A DNA stretch of 64,000 nucleotides from Sporomusa acidovorans (GTDB lineage: Bacteria; Bacillota; Negativicutes; Sporomusales; Sporomusaceae). Position 1 is the stretch's first letter. The number at the start of each line of letters is the position of its first letter. Below the pieces are notes generated by a model. That model did not search any database, was not told the origin of the DNA, and saw nothing but the letters and a program-made list of their open reading frames with translations. The stretch lies in NCBI RefSeq assembly GCF_002257695.2, contig NZ_CP155571.1; one strand, written 5' to 3'. Positions 8,031 through 16,965 of the stretch are shown piece by piece. Both the position numbers and the translations under genes were made by a program.

Positions 8031-8924
8031 TTACTTAAACCTAACCCCGCTTGCCTTTGCGGACAAAATTTGCCTTATCAGGTCGACAAGATGGGCACCC
8101 GCTTCCGCCGGCGGTATTCCTCCCTTGTATATATTGGATACCACATTACGGTCGGCTTCCACCGTCTTCTCATTGGGCCGGTAAATGATATAGGCACTCA
8201 GGCTTTCCGCTGTTCCCAGACCCGGCCTTTCACCAATCAGCGATATGACCAGTTCCGCATTCAGCAGCTGCCCCACTTCGTCCTGTACTCCTACCCGGCC
8301 GTGTTTTATGAAAAAGGGCGTGCCTACTTTTATGCCGTTTGCTTTTAGTCCCTGTTGCAGTGCCGGCAAAATATCGGGTACATTGGCTTCAATCGCCGTC
8401 GAACTCAGACCATCGACGATGAGAATTTGCACTTGCATATCTTTTTCACACTTTTGCCGTATGGTCTGCACCGCCTCGTCGCTAAGCCGGCGGCCTAAAT
8501 CAGGCCGGGTAAGAAACTGTTCTTTGTTTTCAGCCGCACTTTGCACGGAAAATAGGTTTGTCCGCTGCAAAAAATCTTCCGATACCTCCACAAATACGGC
8601 ATCCTGCGCTACGGCGTGGTCGGCAAGCAGTTTTAACCAGGATGCGGTTTTCGGCCTCGCTCCCGCCCTGCCTATGCCGATACGAGCCGTTGTTGCCTTT
8701 TTCATGGCTTTTATGGCAGCAAGATTCACCGGGTGTTCTACTAAAATCTCATCGGCCGCTATCAGGCTGACCATTTTTTCCGTGAACGCCCCAACTGCCG
8801 GCCTAGCCGCCTGTACAGCCGACATGGCATGTTCTGTTACTGCTTTTTTATTTCCCCCGTTTTTCCCCAATTCGTTCAGTACTTCCTGAATAATTTTTTC
8901 TAATTCGCTGGCTGCCACCGCCAT
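8031..8924 (-). CDS. eutC: Ethanolamine ammonia-lyase small subunit
   Basis: This protein of about 297 residues is EutC. The core from about residue 90 (TARIGIGRAGARPKTASWLKL) through the conserved LIGERPGLGTAESLSAYIIY segment makes part of the adenosylcobalamin site. With EutB it splits ethanolamine to acetaldehyde and ammonia. The first 23 residues (ASELEKIIQEVLNELGKN) form an amphipathic helix like the EutC targeting sequence that directs the enzyme into the shell. The ATG at 8924 is chosen over a GTG 9 bases upstream because it is better spaced from GAGGTGAG. It follows eutB by 16 bases. Confidence 0.94.
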   Translation of the reverse strand: MAVAASELEKIIQEVLNELGKNGGNKKAVTEHAMSAVQAARPAVGAFTEKMVSLIAADEILVEHPVNLAAIKAMKKATTARIGIGRAGARPKTASWLKLLADHAVAQDAVFVEVSEDFLQRTNLFSVQSAAENKEQFLTRPDLGRRLSDEAVQTIRQKCEKDMQVQILIVDGLSSTAIEANVPDILPALQQGLKANGIKVGTPFFIKHGRVGVQDEVGQLLNAELVISLIGERPGLGTAESLSAYIIYRPNEKTVEADRNVVSNIYKGGIPPAEAGAHLVDLIRQILSAKASGVRFK

Positions 8925-8940
8925 TTTCCTCACCTCACGC

Positions 8941-10305
8941 TTATTTAGTAAAAATGGATGGGTCGCCGGCTCGTTCGGTTAGGCGGCCATCTGCCATGAT
9001 TCCCAGCTTCTCCAGCCATTTTTCGAATTCCGGCAGGGGGCGCAGCCCCAAAATTTCGCGGGTTGCCGCATCATCGTGAAAACTGGTATCCTGATAGCTT
9101 AGCATAATGTCATCACCGCCAGGTACACCCATAAAGTAATTGGCGCCTGCCATCGCACATAACAATGTGCCGATCTCCTGATCATTCTGGTCTGCTTTCA
9201 TATGATTGGTATAGCAGGGCGCTATTCCCATCGGCAAACCGTGCAGTTTACCCATAAACAAATCCTCCAGGTCTGCCCGGATTACTTCCCGTCCTGAATA
9301 GATGGTCTCCGGTCCGATAAAACCGGAAACATTGTTGAGCATAAAGGGCTGGTAATAGCGGCCAAACCCGTAGGTTCGGGCTTCCAGCGTCATCATATCC
9401 ACGCCGTTATGCGCGTCAAGGGATACTTCCGATCCCTGGCCTGTCTCAAAATACATAAGGTTTGGCCCGGTGGCTGTGCCTTTTGTCTTCACAAGGGCAA
9501 ACGCTTCCTCCAGCAGGGCTTTACTGATGCCAAAAGCCTCATTCGCCTTCTGGGTACCGGCGATACTCTGGAATACAAGGTCTACCGGCGCTCCTTTTTC
9601 CAATACTTTCATCTGCGTGCTGACATGCGCCAGTACACAGTTTTGGGTCGGAATTTCCCATTCGATCATGAATTTTTTTACGGCTTCCAGTAACCGGGCT
9701 ACTGTCTCTACATTATCTTCCACCGGATTGATGCCGATCACCGCATCCCCTGCGCCATAGGACAGGCCTTCTTTGATAGAGGCCATGACGCCTTCGACAC
9801 TATCGGTCGGATGATTGGGCTGATTGCGAAATGCCAGGGTCCCCGGCCGGCCGATGGTGGTATTGCAACAGGCTTCATGGCGCATCTTATGGGCACCGTA
9901 AACCAAATCCATGCTGGACATGAGTTTGGCGGTCGCCGCAATCATCTCGCTGGTCAGTCCGCGGCTGATCCGGGAAAGATCATTGCCTGTGGTCTTATGG
10001 CTCAGGATATATTCCCGCAGCTCACCCACTGTCCAGGATTTTATTTCTTGATAGATTCTGGTATTGAGATGATCATAGATTACCTGGGTAACTTCATCTT
10101 CTTCATAGGCGATTACCGGATTATTATAGATATCTTCCAAGGTAAGGTTGCTCAGTACCAGTTTGGCGGCAACCCGTTCTGATGCCGACTCTGCACCAAT
10201 CCCAACCAGCATGTCGCCGGATTTTTCTTCATTTGCTTTTGCTAAGACTTCTTTCAGTTCTTTAAAGGCAAAAATTTTATTGTAGACTTTAGCCTTTAAA
10301 ATCAT
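8941..10305 (-). CDS. eutB: Ethanolamine ammonia-lyase large subunit
   Basis: The 454-residue protein matches EutB in length and motifs: a (beta/alpha)8 barrel containing RHEACCNTTIGRPGTLAFRN, SYGAGDAVIGINPVEDN, MYFETGQGSEVS-type and PGGDDIMLSYQDTSFHD segments. It holds the ethanolamine-binding catalytic site. The ATG at 10305 follows a GGGGGGAG ribosome site, and the weak TTG further upstream is not preferred. It sits between eutQ and eutC. Its presence fixes the compartment substrate as ethanolamine rather than propanediol or a glycyl-radical substrate. Confidence 0.96.
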   Translation of the reverse strand: MILKAKVYNKIFAFKELKEVLAKANEEKSGDMLVGIGAESASERVAAKLVLSNLTLEDIYNNPVIAYEEDEVTQVIYDHLNTRIYQEIKSWTVGELREYILSHKTTGNDLSRISRGLTSEMIAATAKLMSSMDLVYGAHKMRHEACCNTTIGRPGTLAFRNQPNHPTDSVEGVMASIKEGLSYGAGDAVIGINPVEDNVETVARLLEAVKKFMIEWEIPTQNCVLAHVSTQMKVLEKGAPVDLVFQSIAGTQKANEAFGISKALLEEAFALVKTKGTATGPNLMYFETGQGSEVSLDAHNGVDMMTLEARTYGFGRYYQPFMLNNVSGFIGPETIYSGREVIRADLEDLFMGKLHGLPMGIAPCYTNHMKADQNDQEIGTLLCAMAGANYFMGVPGGDDIMLSYQDTSFHDDAATREILGLRPLPEFEKWLEKLGIMADGRLTERAGDPSIFTK

Positions 10306-10329
10306 CTGCTCTCCCCCCAATCTGTCTGC

Positions 10330-10971
10330 CTATTGGCTGCCAAGATCCGCCCAGTTCGCCGGATAGGTAACATAGAATACCTTGCAAAATGTCGGCGAGG
10401 AAAAAACCACCTGGCTTCCTTTTGGAATATAGATGATGTCTCCGGCTTTGGCCTCGAACCGTTGTTCTCCCACTTTCAGAGTGAATTCGCCCTCAATAAT
10501 ATAATCCGCCTCATCATAATGCAGCAGCCAGGGTAGTTCGGCGTGATCAAAAGTCATAAAGCCTGCGCAGAGATTCCCCTCTCTTGCCGTTACGGCATCA
10601 GTGAGGCCGATTTTTTGTCCGGGCGGTGCTGCCGCAAACGGCTGAATGACCACTTGCTCGCCGCGCACATGCACGACCTGCGGATGCAGGCAGGCCGGTT
10701 TGAGAATTTCCCTCAGGATTTGCCGGACCTTTTGTTTCAGTTCCTGTGGCGCATCCGGGTGTATAGCAACGCCGGATGGCGGCACTGGGCTGACTCCGGT
10801 TACCTGCCGTTCAGCCTGCTGAGCTTGTGGTTCACCGTATATAACCGTTAATCCCAATTCTTTAACCAAATCCTGTGCCGCCGGTGTTAACACACAATTT
10901 TTGTCAATAGTAACCTTCTTTCCCTGTTCAACCATTTTACGCAGAGATTCGGCAGATATAAAATGCCGCAT
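10330..10971 (-). CDS. eutQ: EutQ-like cupin protein
   Basis: This 213-residue protein has a variable N-terminal part with a VTIDKNCVLTPAAQDLVKELG segment. Its C-terminal half is a cupin: MTFDHAELPWLLHYDEADYIIEGEFTLKVG, then AKAGDIIYIPKGSQVVFSS. EutQ is required for growth on ethanolamine in some conditions, and acetate kinase activity has been reported for the Salmonella protein. That activity cannot be judged from sequence. The ATG at 10971 lies 7 bases after GGAGGTG. It is placed directly before eutB. Confidence 0.9.
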   Translation of the reverse strand: MRHFISAESLRKMVEQGKKVTIDKNCVLTPAAQDLVKELGLTVIYGEPQAQQAERQVTGVSPVPPSGVAIHPDAPQELKQKVRQILREILKPACLHPQVVHVRGEQVVIQPFAAAPPGQKIGLTDAVTAREGNLCAGFMTFDHAELPWLLHYDEADYIIEGEFTLKVGEQRFEAKAGDIIYIPKGSQVVFSSPTFCKVFYVTYPANWADLGSQ

Positions 10972-11010
10972 GACTCTCACCTCCCATGCATGATTAGGAA
11001 ATTTTTAAAT

Positions 11011-12531
11011 TCAGTTTTTACAGCTATGTACACGCCGAACAACTTGTTCCACTATATCCCTAATCATGTCCGGACTAAGAGCTGGTGAAGCGCTCATCTC
11101 GCTCTGCCGGCTAACGGGATTTTGCGCCATAGCAGCTATACCGGCCGGCTCAATATAATTGGGAATCGTTAACTCCGCAGGCTCGCGAACAGGCCAGGCA
11201 ACCCGCTTGACATTAATAAGATGCAGCGGCGTAACATTCTCCGAAACGCTGGATCCTCCCCAGGTCCCGCATCCCAGTGTAAAAGAAGGCGCCAACCCGG
11301 TGGTTGCTCCTACTCCCCCCAAGGACGAAGGTGTGTTGACCAGAATACGAAATACCGGTTTCCTCATGGCAAACTCACGAATAATCTCTTTATTTTCACT
11401 GTGAATAACCAGGCTATGTCCTATGCCGCCGGACTCTAAAAGTTCAATACACCGGTCACAGCCCTCCTGCCAATCACGAACCCGATAGAAACCCAGCACG
11501 GTTGTTAATTTTTCATGAGACAAGGGATACTGCGGACCTACTCCCTGGAGGGGTGCAACCAAACACCTTGTATCGGCAGGGACAGTGATTCCCAGTTGAC
11601 TGGCGATAAATTTTGCATCCTTTCCCACATATTGAGGACTCATTCCCCCCGTCGGCAGAATAACTGCTTTAGCTACTTTTTGAACTTCTTCCGCTTCAAG
11701 GAAGTAGGCACCATTTCTTTTTAAGAGCTCAATCAGTTCATCTGCTATACATTCTTCCGCAACAATGGCTTGCTCTGACGCACAAATCGTGCCGTTATCA
11801 AAGGTTTTGCCAATAATGATCTGTTCCGCTGCCCGGTCTAACCGGGCACTGCGTTCAACAAAAGCCGGCACATTGCCCGGGCCCACACCCAAAGCCGGTT
11901 TTCCACTGGAATAGGCCGTCTTTACCAGACCGCTGCCGCCTGTTGCCAAAATCAGCTTTGTATCCGGGTGCTTCATGAGTTCATTGGTTGCCTGCATGGA
12001 CACAGTACTCATACAGCCGATCACGCCTTCAGGGGCACCGGCGGCAACTGCAGCCTGATTCATAAGCTTAGCTGCCTCATGGGTACATTTTATTGCCGAC
12101 GGATGTGGCGAAAAAACAATCGCATTGCGCGCTTTCAGGGCAATCATGGATTTATAAATCACAGTAGATGTCGGATTTGTTGTCGGCACTATCCCGACAA
12201 TGATTCCCACAGGTTCGGCAATTTCCACCATATGCTGTTTTTTATCCTCATTAATAACCCCGATGGTCTTCATATCTTTGATAAATTCATAAACATGATG
12301 AGAGGCAAAATAATTCTTCAGGCATTTATCCTCATAGTTTCCCATTCCCGTTTCAGATACTGCCATCATGGCTAGTTTCGCGGCGTTAGTCTCACCTGCT
12401 TGCCGCATAAAATCAATGACGCGGTCAATCTGCTCTTTTGAAAAGTTCTTGATGATTTCCTGTGCTTTTTGGGCCGCGCATACCAGATTGCGGGCTTCCT
12501 GCATGGAAAGCAAATCCCGATCCAATTCCAT
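11011..12531 (-). CDS. eutE: CoA-acylating acetaldehyde dehydrogenase
   Basis: The 506-residue protein is an EutE/PduP-type aldehyde dehydrogenase: the NAD-binding region VGIVPTTNPTSTVIYKS near the N-terminus, the catalytic Cys in FDNGTICASEQAIV, and TLGCGTWGGSSVSENV near the end. It oxidizes acetaldehyde to acetyl-CoA inside the compartment, feeding the PduL-like phosphotransacylase. The C-terminus carries a linker and a helix (SPDMIRDIVEQVVRRV) that looks like an encapsulation peptide. C-terminal targeting is more usual in glycyl-radical BMC dehydrogenases than in enterobacterial EutE. It lies 18 bases after eutL. Confidence 0.95.
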   Translation of the reverse strand: MELDRDLLSMQEARNLVCAAQKAQEIIKNFSKEQIDRVIDFMRQAGETNAAKLAMMAVSETGMGNYEDKCLKNYFASHHVYEFIKDMKTIGVINEDKKQHMVEIAEPVGIIVGIVPTTNPTSTVIYKSMIALKARNAIVFSPHPSAIKCTHEAAKLMNQAAVAAGAPEGVIGCMSTVSMQATNELMKHPDTKLILATGGSGLVKTAYSSGKPALGVGPGNVPAFVERSARLDRAAEQIIIGKTFDNGTICASEQAIVAEECIADELIELLKRNGAYFLEAEEVQKVAKAVILPTGGMSPQYVGKDAKFIASQLGITVPADTRCLVAPLQGVGPQYPLSHEKLTTVLGFYRVRDWQEGCDRCIELLESGGIGHSLVIHSENKEIIREFAMRKPVFRILVNTPSSLGGVGATTGLAPSFTLGCGTWGGSSVSENVTPLHLINVKRVAWPVREPAELTIPNYIEPAGIAAMAQNPVSRQSEMSASPALSPDMIRDIVEQVVRRVHSCKN

Positions 12532-12549
12532 TTGAGTAATCCCCCCCGG

Positions 12550-13197
12550 TTAAAACTTCAGAGCATTTTCGGCAACTGCGATAACAGCTTGTTGAAATGC
12601 CTCACAGGCTGAACGGCAAGCACTTTGTGAACCGGTGAGTAAGGCACCGCCGAAATTCGTCTCTGTCGGCGGACCGTAAAATGCCTTCATTTCTACTTCC
12701 GCCGCTTTTAACGCGGCATCAATGCCATAGACCGCCTCCAGCGGCGGCGCGATTAAATAAGCCAGCGGCTCACCTTCCTCGATTTTGGCAATCTTCGACA
12801 GGTAGCTGCCTGTGCGCGAAATGGTGTGGGGATACCAGGCCGTTTTTCCTCCGTCACAGGTATAAAAAAATGCTTCATTTTCCAGATAATCGATACAGGC
12901 ATCCACCCCGGCACGCACTTCTGCCGGATTGGGGGCCGCCAAGATACCAATAATTTCTCCCGATCGGGGCCCTGACGCGTGGGCGGCACCGGCATAAAAG
13001 CTTTTGGCGTACACGACTTCAACTTCTGCTTTTTTCGTGGCCTCATCCAAAGCGGTGTATGTGGAGTCATCGATATTGGCTGTAATCATGCCAACCGATC
13101 GCTGGTAATCCTTTAATCCAAGCTGTTCCACCAAATTGGGGGCAACATTGGGGATGAGCCGCACTGCTAAAACTTTTGGTTTAATAGGCTCAATCAT
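12550..13197 (-). CDS. eutL: EutL-type tandem-BMC trimeric shell protein
   Basis: The 215-residue protein is EutL: VLAVRLIPNVAPNLVEQLGL at the start, SVGMITANIDDSTYTALDEATK, AKSFYAGAAHASGPRSGEIIGILA in the first domain, and FYGPPTETNFGGALLTGSQSACRSAC in the second. EutL trimers have a large gated pore thought to admit bulky substrates or cofactors. It lies between the tail-extended EutM-like gene and eutE. Confidence 0.95.
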   Translation of the reverse strand: MIEPIKPKVLAVRLIPNVAPNLVEQLGLKDYQRSVGMITANIDDSTYTALDEATKKAEVEVVYAKSFYAGAAHASGPRSGEIIGILAAPNPAEVRAGVDACIDYLENEAFFYTCDGGKTAWYPHTISRTGSYLSKIAKIEEGEPLAYLIAPPLEAVYGIDAALKAAEVEMKAFYGPPTETNFGGALLTGSQSACRSACEAFQQAVIAVAENALKF

Positions 13198-13228
13198 AAG
13201 AACCTTCCTCCCTACTTGTTTTTATCTA

Positions 13229-13564
13229 TTATTTAGCCGGTTCCGAAATTTTGGCTTTCGGTTTTTCTTCGCTATTGGGCATTTTCGGAAGAATCTGTTC
13301 CAATTCCTGATGCGGACGCGGAATGACATGGCAGCTCATCAGTTCGCCCACGCGTTCGGCTGCGGCCGCACCCGCGTCAACTGCGGCCTTAACCGCCCCT
13401 ACATCGCCCCGCACCATCACGGTAACAAGTCCGCCGCCTACTTTTACTTTGCCGATAAGCGTTACATTGGCGGCTTTTACCATGGCATCGGCGGCTTCAA
13501 CTGCCCCGACAACACCTCTTGTTTCTACCATTCCAAGAGCAATCAATTCGTCTTTGTATGCCAT
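13229..13564 (-). CDS. eutM: BMC hexameric shell protein (EutM/PduA type) with charged C-terminal tail
   Basis: This 111-residue protein contains one BMC domain (ELIALGMVETRGVVGAVEAADAMVKAANVTLIG... VMVRGDVGAVKAAVDAGAAAAERVG). Unlike the paralog at 6174-6485, it adds a Pro/Lys/Glu-rich tail (PNSEEKPKAKISEPAK). It is probably an abundant facet protein, made early in the operon. It lies 124 bases downstream of the winged-helix-like gene, the longest gap inside the operon. Confidence 0.92.
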   Translation of the reverse strand: MAYKDELIALGMVETRGVVGAVEAADAMVKAANVTLIGKVKVGGGLVTVMVRGDVGAVKAAVDAGAAAAERVGELMSCHVIPRPHQELEQILPKMPNSEEKPKAKISEPAK

Positions 13565-13631
13565 TCATCTATTCTCCTTTCCATTTTTCTTCAATCGTGA
13601 CCAACCCGGCCGCTAATAAAGTAGACACGTA

Positions 13632-13668
13632 CCCGCCGAACCGCAGTTCTTCGGCTGAATCCGGCGGG
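13632..13668 (-). other. Possible RNA hairpin inside the BMC operon
   Basis: In the 124-base gap between the winged-helix-like gene and the first shell gene, CCCGCCG and CGGCGGG are complementary. An alternative inner stem CCGAA/TTCGG shares bases with the outer one, so two exclusive folds are possible. No T-run follows, so it is not a clear terminator. It may mark an RNA processing or pausing site. Confidence 0.35.
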
Positions 13669-13688
13669 CACAGCAGCTTGGCACATAA

Positions 13689-13997
13689 TTACAGCGAAAC
13701 ACGCTTCGCTGGCTGATCAGCGCTCCATCCTTGGGGGATATATTTAAGATATTTTTTTCCATAATCCGTTGCTCGAAACTTATGCAAAAGTTTACCGTCA
13801 TCCCCCATGAAGAGTTCCAGAATCTCAATCATTCCGACTGCTTTCATGGAAGCAAGATGGTCATCAACAATTGATCTTCTATATTGTCCGTCTGTCCCGT
13901 ATTCGGGTTTTAATGCCTCCATAATTTCCAGTTCAGTAAGTCCCGTTTCCGGAAGTGTCAGCAGATGAAGAATACGAAATCGCATAGGTAATAACAT
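13689..13997 (-). CDS. Small winged-helix-like protein of unknown function
   Basis: The 102-residue protein opens with MRFRILHLLTLPETGLTELEIMEALKPEYG. It continues with helices and a basic segment (YRRSIVDDHLASMKAVGMIEIL) that looks like a PadR- or DUF-type winged helix. It ends with FRATDYGKKYLKYIPQGW. It could be a local DNA-binding regulator or a structural accessory. It starts 21 bases after the transporter gene, as second gene of the sigma-54 operon. Family assignment is tentative. Confidence 0.7.
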   Translation of the reverse strand: MLLPMRFRILHLLTLPETGLTELEIMEALKPEYGTDGQYRRSIVDDHLASMKAVGMIEILELFMGDDGKLLHKFRATDYGKKYLKYIPQGWSADQPAKRVSL

Positions 13998-14018
13998 TTA
14001 CTAGTTCCCCCCCTTATA

Positions 14019-15017
14019 CTAATTATTTCTTAATTTAACAAGCTCTTTCGGATTAGCGGTAACCAAAATCGTCCCGACAGTAATAATGGCAGCGCCACCG
14101 AGAAGAGTCGGGGTGATAGTAAGATCTGTTAACAGCCAGCCAAAAAAAACCGCCCAGAGTGCATAAGAAATATTGAAGGCCATGGCCCGTGCCACGCCAG
14201 TCATATTAATCGCCCGGTACCAGGCCAGGTAAGATACTCCGCCCAAGAGACCGGCAAGTGCAATATACCAAATGGCCTGTTCAAGAAAAGCATCCCAGAA
14301 AATAATCATTCCTGCTGCTAACGGCAAAACGGCAATAAAGTAAATGACAAAGGACACTGCTTCCCTGATACCGATGGCGATAGCCGGATCAACCATATCC
14401 ATGCCAAAAGCCGAAAGCACGCCTTCTGATCCCCATCCAATAGTAGCTAACAAAGCCAGGGCTAAACCAAAGTAAAAATTGGGGAAGTCACCTTCCGGCG
14501 GAACATAGCTTACGATAATAGCACCTGCAATACATAAGACAATACCCAGCCAAACGCGTGGCTGAATTTTCTCTTTTAATACAAAAAAAGCTAAAATCGC
14601 ACCAATTGCCGGATACATGGCCGTAATAGAGAGCGCATAAGAGGCTCCCGCCATGTTAATTCCCAGCAGATATCCAGACATACCGATTGGGCCGCCGAAT
14701 AATGCGCCTAAACAAACAATCATGCCGGGTTTTGTTCTGAGCGTCCGTAAATACTCCTTCCATCTACCCGTAAACAGGTTAAAAAAGAACAAATAAAAAC
14801 CGGCAAATCCGTCATGTAACGCCGCTCCCGCCAAAGGCGCGGCATAAAGCGACGTCCCTCCCGTAAAGGGGGCCATTGCCAGTGCCAAGCCTAAGACAAC
14901 GCCATCCAGCCCCCAGGTTGCCCCGGAAATAATCCCCCATAATAAACCCGTTTTGGCATGGGACAGTTCATTCTTTGCTTGCAGTTCCTGCAATTGTGCA
15001 GTACTTAAGTTGGACAT
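14019..15017 (-). CDS. DMT (EamA)-type transporter, first gene of the BMC operon
   Basis: The 332-residue protein has about ten hydrophobic segments in two repeats of the drug/metabolite transporter superfamily. Examples are GLLWGIISGATWGLDGVVLGLALAM and the internal ASYALSITAMYPAIGAILAFFVLKEKIQP phrase typical of EamA domains. As first gene of the eut operon it probably imports the compartment substrate or a methylated precursor, or exports a product; that is inference from position. Enterobacterial eut operons use EutH instead, and no EutH is seen. The ATG follows AAGGAGGGAG. Confidence 0.85.
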   Translation of the reverse strand: MSNLSTAQLQELQAKNELSHAKTGLLWGIISGATWGLDGVVLGLALAMAPFTGGTSLYAAPLAGAALHDGFAGFYLFFFNLFTGRWKEYLRTLRTKPGMIVCLGALFGGPIGMSGYLLGINMAGASYALSITAMYPAIGAILAFFVLKEKIQPRVWLGIVLCIAGAIIVSYVPPEGDFPNFYFGLALALLATIGWGSEGVLSAFGMDMVDPAIAIGIREAVSFVIYFIAVLPLAAGMIIFWDAFLEQAIWYIALAGLLGGVSYLAWYRAINMTGVARAMAFNISYALWAVFFGWLLTDLTITPTLLGGAAIITVGTILVTANPKELVKLRNN

Positions 15018-15129
15018 ATTCTCCCTCCTTTTCTTCTTTTGGCTTTTTGCTAAAACGTAATAAAACCGCTCCGCCCTCCTTTCAATTATAAAGAATATTG
15101 CGATAAAAGAACCACTTATAAACTAATTA

Positions 15130-15145
15130 AGCAAAAACCGTGCCA
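15130..15145 (-). promoter_or_regulatory. Sigma-54 -24/-12 promoter of the BMC operon
   Basis: Read on the minus strand the element is TGGCAC-GGTTT-TTGCT, a full match to the TGGCAC-N5-TTGCW consensus with GG and GC at the right spacing. It lies 113 bases upstream of the transporter start codon, so the leader is about 100 bases. Confidence 0.88.
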
Positions 15146-15217
15146 GTATCTCGTACATTTTTTTCCTGCATATAACTGGGTTTTTAAGTGGTCTTCCAAT
15201 AATAAAATCCCGTTGCC

Positions 15218-15250
15218 CTAAATCAAAAGTGACTCCTTAAGTCTTTTTCG
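15218..15250. promoter_or_regulatory. Putative upstream activator site (UAS) of the eut operon
   Basis: This 33-bp block holds the palindrome TGACTCCTTAAGTC. It matches a block at 19869-19901 at 27 of 33 positions. It lies about 75-105 bp upstream of the eut -24 element, a normal distance for a sigma-54 enhancer site. The likely ligand is the activator encoded next door (15478-16914). Confidence 0.65.
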
Positions 15251-15477
15251 ATTTATAACTATCTTCAGGACGTTGCATATATTTTTATCACAATTTTCTT
15301 TTTTTTCTGTGTATGGAAGGAATGCATTTACCATATAGCGAACTATTTTTTACAATATATTTCTAATTTTAATACAACCAATCCATAGCTTGTTAAAAAG
15401 AACGCAAAATGAGCCTCTACTTTACTATACATTTTCATAGATCAAATTTCAGTATTCTGGAAAGGGTGAGATTATCC

Positions 15478-16914
15478 GTGTCGGAATCCTGTATTAATTA
15501 TGAACTTCTCAAAAATATTTTGGATCATTCTCATGACGAAATCTATGTTACAGATGCACAAGGAATTGTGCTCTATGTTAATCAGGCAGTAGAAGCTCAT
15601 TGTGGAATCAGCGCTGGAGAAATTATCGGCAAGAACTCGGAAGAACTTTCAGCCTGCCATTATTGGCACCCACGGGTTAGTCCCATTGTCCTGGAAAAAA
15701 AGCAAAGCGTCACAATGGAACAAAAAACCCGCACCGGCAAAACCCTGTTAACCACGGCGACTCCCATATTTAATGAAGAGGGGAAGCTTGAATATATTAT
15801 CGAAAATGGCAGAGATATTACCGAATCAACCGGGCTTAAAATAGAACTTGCCAAAAGCGAAAAATTACTGAATCGCTATCAAACAGAAGTGGCCGTTCTG
15901 CGGAAAAATGAAATGAATATTCCTGATTTCATTTCCAGAAGCGCCAAAATGTCAAATCTCTTAGATCTTGTTCACCGGATTTCACAGGTTGACTCTACCG
16001 TTCTCTTGCTGGGGGAATCGGGTTCCGGAAAAAGTCATATGGCCAAGCACATCCATAAAGACAGCCCACGATACAACGGGCCGTTCATTGTGGTAAACTG
16101 CGCTTCCATTCCGGCCGAACTTATGGAAGCGGAAATGTTCGGATATTCTAAAGGGGCATTTACCGGCGCAAACACCAAGGGAAATATCGGGCTTATTGAA
16201 TTAGCCAGTGAAGGGACACTTTTTCTCGATGAAATTGCCGAATTGCCGCTTCATATGCAGGCCAAGCTCCTGCAAATCCTTCAAGAGAATCAATATTATA
16301 AAGTCGGTGGCCGGGAAGTCCAACAGGTTAACTGCCGCATTATTGCCGCCACCAACCAGAATATCCATAAGCTGCTTGAACAAGGGAAATTCCGGGAAGA
16401 TTTGTATTACCGGCTTAATGTATTCGAAATTAAAATTCCCTCGTTACGGGAAAGAAAAGAAGAAATCATCCCGCTGGCTTTATATTTCTTAGATAAATAT
16501 AATCAGAAGTATAAATATGAACGGCAATTATCCAAGCGAGCTATTGATTTGTTTTTACAATATTCCTGGCCAGGGAATGCCCGTGAACTAAAAAATATGA
16601 TTGAACGGTTGGTTGTCACCAGCCAAAGCAATATCATCGACGATTTGGATTTGCCGCAAAGCCTTACTGCCGTGCATGACGCGAAACAGGCGATTTCAAG
16701 TTTTCCCAGTCTAACTTCCATTGTCGGTCACAACCTTTCATTAGAAGATGCAGTGGATGAAGTGGAGAAAAAGCTCATTCTGCAGGCTTACCAGAAACTC
16801 GGCAGTTCCTATGAGGTGGCCAAATTTTTAAAAATCAGTCAAAGCAAAGCCAGCCGCCTTATCCGCAAATATATGCCTGAAGCACAGAATAAGTTTATGA
16901 TAAGTCAAAATTAG
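15478..16914 (+). CDS. Sigma-54-dependent PAS/AAA+ transcriptional activator
   Basis: The protein of about 478 residues has an N-terminal PAS domain (residues about 10-120, including IYVTDAQGIVLYVNQA and a PAC-like end). A sigma-54 AAA+ domain follows, with Walker A GESGSGKS near residue 180, the sigma-54 contact loop GAFTGA near 227, Walker B-type LFLDEIAELP and the R-finger region FREDLYYRLNVF. A C-terminal helix-turn-helix (SSYEVAKFLKISQSKASRLIRK) completes it. The GTG at 15478 follows AAGGGTGAG and is preferred to an ATG 69 bases upstream without a ribosome site. It is divergent from the eut operon and near four sigma-54 promoters, which it probably controls. A PAS sensor fits small-ligand sensing, since no receiver domain is present. 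Confidence 0.93.
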   Translation: MSESCINYELLKNILDHSHDEIYVTDAQGIVLYVNQAVEAHCGISAGEIIGKNSEELSACHYWHPRVSPIVLEKKQSVTMEQKTRTGKTLLTTATPIFNEEGKLEYIIENGRDITESTGLKIELAKSEKLLNRYQTEVAVLRKNEMNIPDFISRSAKMSNLLDLVHRISQVDSTVLLLGESGSGKSHMAKHIHKDSPRYNGPFIVVNCASIPAELMEAEMFGYSKGAFTGANTKGNIGLIELASEGTLFLDEIAELPLHMQAKLLQILQENQYYKVGGREVQQVNCRIIAATNQNIHKLLEQGKFREDLYYRLNVFEIKIPSLRERKEEIIPLALYFLDKYNQKYKYERQLSKRAIDLFLQYSWPGNARELKNMIERLVVTSQSNIIDDLDLPQSLTAVHDAKQAISSFPSLTSIVGHNLSLEDAVDEVEKKLILQAYQKLGSSYEVAKFLKISQSKASRLIRKYMPEAQNKFMISQN

Positions 16915-16920
16915 ATGCTA

Positions 16921-16960
16921 AAAAAGGTAAGACTGTCGGTCGAGATAGTCTTACCTTTTT
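16921..16960. terminator. Bidirectional rho-independent terminator
   Basis: A 14-bp stem (AAAAAGGTAAGACT / AGTCTTACCTTTTT) with a 12-base loop lies between the convergent activator and corrinoid-protein genes. T-runs form on both strands. Confidence 0.9.
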
Positions 16961-16965
16961 GCATA

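Noticed and set aside
15018..15408. Possible riboswitch in the leader of the eut operon, such as a cobalamin switch.
   Set aside because: No B12-box or known aptamer features were found; the sigma-54 site and UAS explain the region.
16915..16960. Amber stop of the activator gene read as pyrrolysine.
   Set aside because: TAG lies at the natural end of the HTH domain and a strong terminator follows at once.
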